In this document: one piece after another, positions 1 to 4,774 of the stretch
Layout of the letters: each line of letters begins with the position of its first letter
How positions within the stretch are numbered: position 1 is the stretch's first letter
Source: Natrialbaceae archaeon B1-Br10_E2g27
GTDB taxonomy: Archaea; Halobacteriota; Halobacteria; Halobacteriales; Natrialbaceae
Direction: 5' to 3'
Length of the DNA: 8,619 nt
Assembly: GCA_001563885.1 (NCBI GenBank)
Contig: LKMM01000092.1
Location: 1 to 8,619 of the forward strand
Program-made: the position numbers and the translations under genes
The notes under the pieces: generated by a model
Seen by the model: the letters and a program-made list of their open reading frames with translations, nothing else
The model's database searches: none
Told to the model about the DNA's origin: nothing

Positions 1-182
1 CGCTCCAGAGCCAGTGTCTCAACCGTCGAATTCCCGACGCAGCGACCCTCCGATCGGAGGTCGCTGCGTGGGAAGCCCAGCGTAATGAGTTGGAGACCAC
101 GATCAACTGGCAATTCAGAAATGAGGATGCTCGAACCAAACTACACCGACTCTATCCAACTACCGAGGAAGCCAAGAACTAG
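1..182 (+). CDS. IS630-family transposase, C-terminal fragment (5' end outside window)
   Basis: An open frame enters at base 3 and runs without interruption to a TAG at 180-182, giving 59 residues. It contains the segment NRRIPDAATLRSEVAAWEAQ, then INWQF and KLHRLYP, and ends in EEAKN. This matches the C-terminal tail that follows the last catalytic Glu in haloarchaeal IS630/Tc1-mariner-type DDE transposases, where NRRIPD, TINWQF, ARxKLHRLYP is a recurrent pattern. The DDE catalytic residues lie upstream of the window, so I cannot say whether the enzyme is intact. These transposases cut and paste DNA into TA dinucleotides. Identification rests on recalled family pattern and not on an alignment; the alternative is a degenerate remnant. 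The stop is followed by a short non-coding tail, as expected near an element's right end. Confidence 0.8.
   Translation, partial: LQSQCLNRRIPDAATLRSEVAAWEAQRNELETTINWQFRNEDARTKLHRLYPTTEEAKN
37..69. repeat. Long near-perfect inverted repeat inside the transposase gene
   Basis: ACGCAGCGACC at 37-47 is perfectly complementary to GGTCGCTGCGT at 59-69. The 11-base loop (48-58) contains the palindrome TCCGATCGGA (49-58). The whole 33 bases can fold into an 11 bp plus up to 5 bp hairpin with one bulged C at 48. It lies within codons for DAATLRSEVAAW. A function in mRNA structure or element control is possible but not shown. Confidence 0.75.
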
Positions 183-224
183 TCACTCGACGGTTGGGAG
201 GGTACTAGAGCTGTCAGTTTAATA

Positions 225-452
225 TCAACGGGCCAATCTGTATCCCGACGACGTTTTCTCGAGATGTCCCTGATCGAGCAGCGATCTGAGGACCGGTAAC
301 ACCGTTCCCGTGGTGAGCTCGAGATTGGTGCTGAGTTCGGTCGTCGTCGCGGGCCCGTGGATCGAAACGTACAGATAGACGAGTTTGCTTCGTGGCGATT
401 CGAGGTCGTCGGGAACCGACACCGCAGTCGGTTGTGCTTGATTCGACGCCAT
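225..452 (-). CDS. Small winged helix-turn-helix DNA-binding protein (MarR/TrmB-like)
   Basis: This 75-residue protein is almost entirely one winged-helix domain. A short polar N-terminal tail (1-18) is followed by helix 1 around PRSKLVYLYVSIHG (20-33). ATTTELSTNLEL (35-46) then forms helix 2 and the turn, TTGTVLPVLRSLLDQGHL (47-64) forms the recognition helix, and EKTSSGYRLA (65-74) forms the wing. It most likely acts as a transcription regulator; the target is unknown. Stand-alone wHTH proteins of about 70-80 residues are common in haloarchaea, so the length looks natural despite the insertion sequence ending within a few bases of its TGA stop. The start at 452 is supported by a TATA-like box about 27 bases upstream, which implies a leaderless transcript. 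It is divergent from the XapX gene and could control it, itself, or neither. Confidence 0.75.
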   Translation of the reverse strand: MASNQAQPTAVSVPDDLESPRSKLVYLYVSIHGPATTTELSTNLELTTGTVLPVLRSLLDQGHLEKTSSGYRLAR

Positions 453-466
453 ACTCTATATGTTGG

Positions 467-506
467 GTTCGACGATATTAAATCCCATCTACAACGATTG
501 TCGAAC
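467..506. promoter_or_regulatory. Inverted repeat bracketing the winged-helix promoter
   Basis: GTTCGAC at 467-473 and GTCGAAC at 500-506 are perfect 7-base inverted arms separated by 26 bases. The TATA-like box at 476-482 lies between them. This layout would suit an operator for a dimeric regulator, possibly the winged-helix protein itself. TCGA-rich words are common in this genome, so chance is a real alternative. Confidence 0.3.
476..482 (-). promoter_or_regulatory. TATA-like box for the winged-helix gene
   Basis: On the minus strand this reads TTTAATA, close to the haloarchaeal TATA consensus (TTTAWA type). Its centre is about 27 bases upstream of the ATG at 452. That spacing places transcription start at or next to the start codon, consistent with a leaderless mRNA. 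A purine-rich stretch (GATGGGA on the minus strand) lies just upstream and could serve as the TFB recognition element. Confidence 0.55.
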
Positions 507-555
507 ATCTGCGTACTCTTGCTGTGACAGGCCACGAGGGACGAGCGGTATGTAC

Positions 556-594
556 CTTGGACCGTCCAAGACGATATTTCCGGTGTACACACCG
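556..594. promoter_or_regulatory. Two neighbouring short palindromes upstream of the XapX gene
   Basis: The first is CTTGGACCGTCCAAG (556-570): 6-base arms and a 3-base spacer. The second is CGGTGTACACACCG (581-594): 6-base arms and a 2-base spacer. Ten bases (ACGATATTTC) separate them. Both are perfect, and they lie 56-94 bases upstream of the XapX ATG in a non-coding stretch. They look like candidate operator sites, but no consensus or regulator can be assigned from sequence alone. Confidence 0.4.
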
Positions 595-615
595 CACCAA
601 GGCGCAGACGTGTTG

Positions 616-626
616 TTTTTGTACTT
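616..626 (+). promoter_or_regulatory. TATA-like element for the XapX gene
   Basis: The T-rich stretch TTTTTGTACTT has its centre about 29 bases upstream of the ATG at 650, the spacing expected for a leaderless haloarchaeal transcript. The match to the TATA consensus is modest. A similar TTTTGTAC word sits at about the same distance upstream of the GNAT gene at 6006. Confidence 0.35.
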
Positions 627-649
627 ACCCCCGCCAGAACACGTACGGT

Positions 650-844
650 ATGTCGACCCAGATTACTGTTCTTGCACTCGTCACCGGATTGCTTACCGGA
701 GCCCTCTTTCGACTGCTCAACGTTCCGATTCCGGCACCGCCGGAACTGCCCGGAATCATGGGAATCGTCGGCATCTTCATCGGCTACAAGCTACTCGATC
801 ACTTCGACGTCGGGATTGATTTGCTCGAGATCATCGGATTGTAG
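650..844 (+). CDS. XapX domain (DUF1427-type) small membrane protein
   Basis: This 64-residue hydrophobic protein has two predicted transmembrane helices, about residues 4-22 (ITVLALVTGLLTGALFRLL) and 35-51. They are joined by the proline-rich turn NVPIPAPPELPG (24-35). The pattern of a glycine-rich first helix, P-x-P-P-x-L-x-G, and then GIMGIVGIFIGY is that of the XapX domain family, named after an E. coli protein of unknown biochemical role. It should sit in the cytoplasmic membrane; no substrate is known. The frame is open back to 524, but the residues upstream are Arg/Cys-rich and unlike the family. The ATG at 650 starts directly at the first helix with a TATA-like box at a suitable distance, so 650 is preferred. 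It is divergent from the winged-helix gene and its TAG abuts the stop of the convergent gene at 845. Confidence 0.8.
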   Translation: MSTQITVLALVTGLLTGALFRLLNVPIPAPPELPGIMGIVGIFIGYKLLDHFDVGIDLLEIIGL

Positions 845-1033
845 TTACGACGAACGCAACCGCTGGCTGAGCACTGACATGCCCCAGCCAAACGAGATGA
901 GAATCGCGAACGTAAGATAGCCGGCGATAAACGGGACGGCGACGACGGGAATCGACTCCTGAAACAGGTAGGTGCCGCCGGCAACTATCGGAACGAGAAA
1001 GACGTTTGCGTAGGCAAAGCGCTCGAGGCTCAT
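845..1033 (-). CDS. Two-helix small membrane protein of unknown function
   Basis: I do not recognise the family. The 62-residue product starts MSLERFAYAN, has a hydrophobic segment at about 8-24 and a second at about 29-53, and ends with a short basic tail (SQRLRSS). This suggests two membrane-spanning helices with the positive tail in the cytoplasm. It lies on the same strand as sdhCDBA, 64 bases after the sdhA stop, so it could be read as a fifth gene of that transcript. Alternatively a TTTCATT box on the minus strand (1057-1063), centred 27 bases upstream of its ATG, could drive it alone. Its TAA (845-847) directly touches the TAG of the XapX gene. The hydrophobic pattern, the good start and the fit between its neighbours support a real gene. 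Confidence 0.65.
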   Translation of the reverse strand: MSLERFAYANVFLVPIVAGGTYLFQESIPVVAVPFIAGYLTFAILISFGWGMSVLSQRLRSS

Positions 1034-1056
1034 TCAGCGGACCTAATGGGTGCTGG

Positions 1057-1063
1057 AATGAAA
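1057..1063 (-). promoter_or_regulatory. Possible TATA-like box for the small membrane protein
   Basis: The minus strand reads TTTCATT centred 27 bases before the ATG at 1033, the right spacing for a leaderless start. The match to consensus is imperfect. It lies in the loop of a weak stem (GGTGC at 1049-1053 with GCACC at 1066-1070), the only structure seen in the gap after sdhA. No clear terminator is visible for the sdh operon. Confidence 0.25.
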
Positions 1064-1097
1064 GGGCACCGATATCGTCGAAACCGAACGTCGCCGG

Positions 1098-2972
1098 TTA
1101 GTAGCTGCGAACCTTGGGTTCGTAGGTCTTTTCGTCGCCCTCGAGGATGACTGGCCGGTAGAAGATGTCCGGCTTGCCACCGTTCCAGGAGATGAGCGTG
1201 TGTTTGAGCCACTCCTCGTCTTTGCGCTCTTGGTGTTCTGCTCGCCAGTGTGCACCACGGAACTCGGTTCGGACGAGTGCGCCCAGTGCAATCGTCTCGG
1301 CGACGTCGATCAAGTTGCGCGTCTCGTAGGTCTGTTGGAGGTCGGTGTTGAACGTCCGGGAGGGGTCATCGACGTAGACGTCCTGGTACTCCTCGCGACA
1401 CTCACGAATGATCCGCAGCGCCTTTTTGACGCCCTCTTCGGTACGGAAGACGTTGACGTAATCGGTCATCGCCGTCTGGAGTTTCTGGCGGATCTCGGCG
1501 TGTTGGATGCCGGTGTCGCGGTCCATCAGTCGGTCGACGCGTTCGCGTTCACGTTCGACAGCGCGCTCTATGGCACCCGCTGCGTCTGTGGCGATTCCGC
1601 CGTCGGACCGAGCGTCCGACGCAGATCGCGGCCCGCCGTCAGCGGCGACGCCATCGTCGGTTCCGATACCGGCGCTGCCGGGCGTGACCGGCAGTTCGAC
1701 GTCAGTCTCGTCTTCGACGTCGTTGCCGTAGCCGGTCTTTATCTGTGGCTCACCGAGGTCGTCGCCGGCGGCGTGGCGGCCGGCGCGCTTGCCGAAGACG
1801 ATCAGTTCGGGCAAGGCGTTCCCGCCCAGTCGGTTGCCACCGTGGACGGAAACACAGGCACACTCGCCGGCGGCATAGAGGCCACTGATACAGGTCTGGC
1901 CGTTCTCGTCGGTTTCGATGCCGCCCATCGCGTAGTGTTGGCCGGGTTTGACCGGCATCGGTTCGACGAGGCCGTCGACGCCTTCGAAGTCCTCTGCTAA
2001 GTGTAAAATATTCTCCAAGCGGTCGAGGATGCGCTCTTCGCCGAGATGGCGCATATCGAGGTGGACGTACTCGTCGTTGACGCCCCGTCCCTCGTTGACC
2101 TCCGTGAGTTCGGCCCGCGAGACGACGTCGCGGCTGGCGAGTTCGCCAGCGTTGTTCGCGTAGCCGTGTTCGAACATAAAGCGCTCGCCGTCTTCGTTGT
2201 AGAGAATTCCACCTTCACCACGGACCCCCTCACTGATCAACACGCCAGTCGACGGCAATGAGGTGGGATGGAACTGGATGAACTCCATGTCCTCTAGGGG
2301 AACGCCGGCACGGTAGGCGATGGCGTGGCCGTCGCCCGTACAGGAGACGGCGTTGGTGGTGTGATCGAACGCCTGGCCGGGGCCGCCAGTCGCGAGGATG
2401 ACGCCCTGGTTGGCTTTGAACCCCTCGATTTGGCCACTCTGGACGTCGTATGCGACGACACCGTGGCACTCTCGGTCCTTGGGGTTGGGTTCGTCACTCG
2501 TCGCCAGGTTCATCACGTACCACTCGTCGTACACCTGGATACCCCGTTTGACGACCTGTTCGTACATCACGTGCAGCAGGTGGTGGCCGGTTTCGGCACC
2601 CGCATACGTGGTTCGGGGATAGGAGAGGCCGCCGAAGGGTCGCTGGGAGACGCGTCCGTCTTCTTCACGCGAAAAGGGCATCCCCCAGTGCTCGAGTCGC
2701 ATCGTATCCTCGGGGGCGTCCTGTGCTAAGGTCTCGACTGCCGGGGCATCGCCCAGGTAGTCGGAGCCTTTCATGGTGTCGTAAGCGTGAAGTTCCCAGT
2801 CGTCGCCCTCCTGAAGGGCGGCGTTGATACCGCCTTCAGCTGCGCCGGTGTGGCTGCGGACGGGGTGGAGTTTCGAGACGATGGCCGTATCGGCCCCTGC
2901 CTCGTGTGCTGCGATTGCCGCGCGGAGGCCAGCGCCGCCTGCGCCGACCACGATGACGTCGTGTTCGTACAT
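1098..2972 (-). CDS. sdhA: Succinate dehydrogenase flavoprotein subunit
   Basis: This 624-residue FAD subunit of complex II oxidises succinate to fumarate on the cytoplasmic face of the membrane and passes electrons to SdhB. The N-terminal dinucleotide-binding motif VIVVGAGGAGLRAA is at 6-19. RSHTGAAEGG follows, with His41 as the expected covalent FAD ligand. The substrate site includes FHPTSLPSTG (His235), EGVRGEGG (Arg251), LASRDVVSR (Arg281, the usual proton-transfer Arg), QHYAMGGI (His346) and SVHGGNRLGGNALPEL (375-390). The C-terminal helical domain ends RTEFRGAHWR and YEPKVRSY. An Asp/Gly/Ser/Ala-rich stretch at about 412-470 separates the FAD domain from the helical domain and looks like a disordered linker. 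The frame is open to 3086, but the ATG at 2972 puts the FAD motif at the normal distance and follows the sdhB stop by 2 bases. This is the last gene of sdhCDBA. Confidence 0.97.
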   Translation of the reverse strand: MYEHDVIVVGAGGAGLRAAIAAHEAGADTAIVSKLHPVRSHTGAAEGGINAALQEGDDWELHAYDTMKGSDYLGDAPAVETLAQDAPEDTMRLEHWGMPFSREEDGRVSQRPFGGLSYPRTTYAGAETGHHLLHVMYEQVVKRGIQVYDEWYVMNLATSDEPNPKDRECHGVVAYDVQSGQIEGFKANQGVILATGGPGQAFDHTTNAVSCTGDGHAIAYRAGVPLEDMEFIQFHPTSLPSTGVLISEGVRGEGGILYNEDGERFMFEHGYANNAGELASRDVVSRAELTEVNEGRGVNDEYVHLDMRHLGEERILDRLENILHLAEDFEGVDGLVEPMPVKPGQHYAMGGIETDENGQTCISGLYAAGECACVSVHGGNRLGGNALPELIVFGKRAGRHAAGDDLGEPQIKTGYGNDVEDETDVELPVTPGSAGIGTDDGVAADGGPRSASDARSDGGIATDAAGAIERAVERERERVDRLMDRDTGIQHAEIRQKLQTAMTDYVNVFRTEEGVKKALRIIRECREEYQDVYVDDPSRTFNTDLQQTYETRNLIDVAETIALGALVRTEFRGAHWRAEHQERKDEEWLKHTLISWNGGKPDIFYRPVILEGDEKTYEPKVRSY

Positions 2973-2974
2973 GG

Positions 2975-3847
2975 TTACCAGAATTTGAGGTTTTTCTTGA
3001 CAGCTTCCCGTTTGAGTTCCTGAATGTGTTCGGTCAGGGGAATGTCTTTCGGACAGACTTCCGTACAGGAAAACTGGGTCTGACACCGCCAGACACCGTG
3101 TTCCTGTTCGACGATCCGAAGCCGGTGTTCTTTGATCTCTTCGGGTTCGCGGTCGTCCATCGCAAACCGGTAGGCTTTGTTGATCGCTGCAGGCCCGAGA
3201 TACTCGTTGTCGCCCGCCGCAATGTTACACGAGGACATACAGGCCCCACACCAGATACACCGCGTCGACATTTTGATTTTCTCGCGGTTTTCCCGACTCT
3301 GGCGTTGTTCCTCGAGGTCTTCGATAGCCGGCGTCTCCTCGTTTTGGAAGTACGGCTCGACGGCGTGCATCTGGTCGTAGAAGTGATCCATGTCGACGAC
3401 CAGATCCTTGACGACCTCCTGATGGGGCAGCGGTTCGATCCGGATCGGTTGTTCTAACTCAGCGATCTGTGTTTTGCAGGCAAGTCGCTGTTTGCCGTTG
3501 ATGAAAAAGGCATCCGATCCACAGACGGCCTGTCGACACGAGTGTCTGAACGTAAGCGAGGAATCGTACTGATCACGTGCGTAGATTACCGCGTCGAGGG
3601 CGGTCATCCCCTTGGTGAAGGGAACGTGAAAGTCATCGAACCGTGGTTCCTGTTTGGCTTCGACTTCCGGATCGTAGCGGAAGACTTTGATCAGGACCGT
3701 CTCACCCTCGAGGTCGGTTGGATCGGCCGCTGTCTGGTCGATGTCACCGCCGGATCGCTCGGCTTCGTCGACCGATGATTCGGCCCCCTGGAATTCGGGG
3801 TCGGTCGGTGCCTCCTGTGATTCGGGTTCTGGTTGTTGTGTGCTCAT
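2975..3847 (-). CDS. sdhB: Succinate dehydrogenase iron-sulfur subunit
   Basis: This 290-residue protein carries electrons from the SdhA flavin to the quinone site. The N-terminal ferredoxin domain binds [2Fe-2S] through Cys104, Cys109, Asp112 and Cys124 (SCRQAVCGSD...LAC). The Asp in the third position is the same as in E. coli SdhB, where mitochondrial enzymes have Cys. The C-terminal domain has CIWCGACMSSC (Cys197, 200, 203, 207) and CQTQFSCTEVC (Cys255, 261, 265). These are the standard seven ligands for one [4Fe-4S] and one [3Fe-4S] cluster. The Pro that usually follows Cys207 is Asn here. Residues 1-48 are an acidic Gln/Glu/Asp/Pro-rich extension not needed for the fold, typical of halophilic proteins. 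The start lies 1 base after the sdhD stop, and the next gene, sdhA, starts 2 bases after this stop, so translation is probably coupled. Confidence 0.97.
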   Translation of the reverse strand: MSTQQPEPESQEAPTDPEFQGAESSVDEAERSGGDIDQTAADPTDLEGETVLIKVFRYDPEVEAKQEPRFDDFHVPFTKGMTALDAVIYARDQYDSSLTFRHSCRQAVCGSDAFFINGKQRLACKTQIAELEQPIRIEPLPHQEVVKDLVVDMDHFYDQMHAVEPYFQNEETPAIEDLEEQRQSRENREKIKMSTRCIWCGACMSSCNIAAGDNEYLGPAAINKAYRFAMDDREPEEIKEHRLRIVEQEHGVWRCQTQFSCTEVCPKDIPLTEHIQELKREAVKKNLKFW

Positions 3848-3848
3848 G

Positions 3849-4214
3849 TTAGATCATCCCCGACATGACGAGTGCGACGTAGGTTCCCTGTCCGACGAGT
3901 GCCACACCTGCGACGATCAGGACCGCAAGCACTACCTTCTTTTGGGTACCCGACAGTCCCTGGTTGACCAGGGCGTTGTAGACGCCGTTGATCCCGTGGA
4001 AGGCCCCAGCCCAGAGAAACAGGACCATCGTCAGGAAGTAGCCGATATTTTGCATTCGGGCTTCGGTGTCGGCCAGCGTAACCTCGGCGGCGTGGTTGAC
4101 AAAATGCAAGAGGAAAAAGTGCATCGCGAGGACGACGATCAGAAACACCGCCGTGATCCGCTGGAGGAGCCATCGGGTCCCACCAGGAGCAAACGAGGAG
4201 TACCGTTCGGCCAT
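3849..4214 (-). CDS. sdhD: Succinate dehydrogenase hydrophobic membrane anchor subunit
   Basis: This 121-residue anchor subunit of complex II has three predicted transmembrane helices, at about 17-39, 55-76 and 92-117. RWLLQRITAVFL (14-25) corresponds to the conserved Arg-containing start of helix 1. HGINGVYNAL (73-82) corresponds to the HAWIGxWQVL region of E. coli SdhD, so His73 is the likely haem b ligand. The Asp-Tyr pair that follows in E. coli SdhD (Tyr83 contacts ubiquinone) aligns with Asn84-Gln85 here, consistent with a different quinone; haloarchaea use menaquinone. Its ATG overlaps the sdhC TGA by one base (TGATG) and its TAA is 1 base from the sdhB ATG. The family is very divergent; assignment rests on helix pattern, His73 and operon position. 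Confidence 0.92.
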   Translation of the reverse strand: MAERYSSFAPGGTRWLLQRITAVFLIVVLAMHFFLLHFVNHAAEVTLADTEARMQNIGYFLTMVLFLWAGAFHGINGVYNALVNQGLSGTQKKVVLAVLIVAGVALVGQGTYVALVMSGMI

Positions 4215-4669
4215 CAGAAACCGACCCCCGCCAGGAACGTTGGCACGCTTGCGACTGTGATGATCCCCGTCAGGATCAATGAGGCGTAGAAACTCTTATC
4301 CTGTGCCTCGAGGCCGATGCCAAGGTCGACCATCAGCAGACGGATGCCGTTTAAGATGTGGAAGACGGCGACTGCGAGCAAGCCGACCTCGAGGATACGG
4401 ATAATCAGGAGGCTCTCTAAGCCACCAAGCGTCGCATCGTAGAGGGGAACCTCCGTCATACCGGTTCCCTCGACGTTCGGTAAGTCCGCTGCGTTTACTT
4501 CGACCATTTCTCCCGACGTGGCAGTACTCAGTACGGCAATGTGGGTAAACAGGTAGCCGATTAGCATCCACCCGGTGAACTTGTGGAAGATCCACGCCCA
4601 CATGCCGGCGGAAAACTCCTTCCACCGGCTGAAGTCCTCGACGAGGCCGCGATTGTAAGACTGACTCAT
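4214..4669 (-). CDS. sdhC: Succinate dehydrogenase cytochrome b subunit
   Basis: This 151-residue cytochrome b anchor is the first gene of sdhCDBA. It has three helices, at about 24-48, 84-112 and 126-149. WIFHKFTGW (26-34) is the helix 1 signature equivalent to SILHRVSG of E. coli. FHILNGIRLLMVDLG (103-117) matches the family signature H-x3-G-[IV]-R-x-x-x-x-D, making His104 the expected haem b ligand. With His73 of SdhD this fits an anchor built from two subunits. The frame is open to an ATG at 4735, giving 173 residues. I chose the ATG at 4669 because MSQSYNRGLVEDFSRW is the usual haloarchaeal N-terminus and the extra 22 codons cover a TATA-like box. Lys30 replaces the Arg that lies near the quinone in E. 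coli SdhC (Arg31). Confidence 0.94.
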   Translation of the reverse strand: MSQSYNRGLVEDFSRWKEFSAGMWAWIFHKFTGWMLIGYLFTHIAVLSTATSGEMVEVNAADLPNVEGTGMTEVPLYDATLGGLESLLIIRILEVGLLAVAVFHILNGIRLLMVDLGIGLEAQDKSFYASLILTGIITVASVPTFLAGVGF

Positions 4670-4697
4670 ACGCTCATGTGGACCTTTGACCGTGAGA

Positions 4698-4706
4698 GTA
4701 TAGAAC
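4698..4706 (-). promoter_or_regulatory. Probable promoter of the sdhCDBA operon
   Basis: On the minus strand the sequence TTCTATACT lies with its centre about 33 bases upstream of the sdhC ATG at 4669. That predicts a transcript starting a few bases before the ATG. It is the most TATA-like word in the 105-base gap between the hydrolase stop (4775) and sdhC, and no ribosome-binding site precedes the ATG. No operator or riboswitch-like structure is apparent in the gap. Confidence 0.45.
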
Positions 4707-4774
4707 TTACCTTTGTCGCTATCCACACAGATCACGAAGGTTGACTGTTTGCCAAGCTAGAACGGTGGCTGTGG

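Larger units (their letters stand above)
1..221 (+). mobile_element. Right end of an IS630-type insertion sequence (boundary approximate)
   Basis: The transposase stop is at 182 and the neighbouring winged-helix gene ends at 225, so the element must end in this gap. IS630 elements duplicate a TA dinucleotide. TA pairs are at 220-221 and 223-224, and the 220-221 pair after CTGTCAGTT is my preferred edge. The left end and its terminal inverted repeat are outside the window, so the boundary cannot be confirmed here. Confidence 0.5.

Noticed and set aside
524..649. Upstream extension of the XapX frame
   Set aside because: Arg/Cys-rich translation unlike the family, and it spans the palindromes and the TATA-like box.
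1200..2000. Long + strand open frame (266 codons) antisense to sdhA
   Set aside because: It lies fully inside sdhA, whose motifs are complete. Long antisense frames are expected in GC-rich haloarchaeal genes, and the translation resembles no family I know.
2973..3086. Upstream extension of sdhA by 38 codons
   Set aside because: It would overlap the end of sdhB and push the FAD motif away from the N-terminus; the ATG at 2972 is the normal start.
4670..4735. Upstream extension of sdhC by 22 codons
   Set aside because: The stretch covers the TATA-like box and its translation does not resemble the family N-terminus; the ATG at 4669 fits better.
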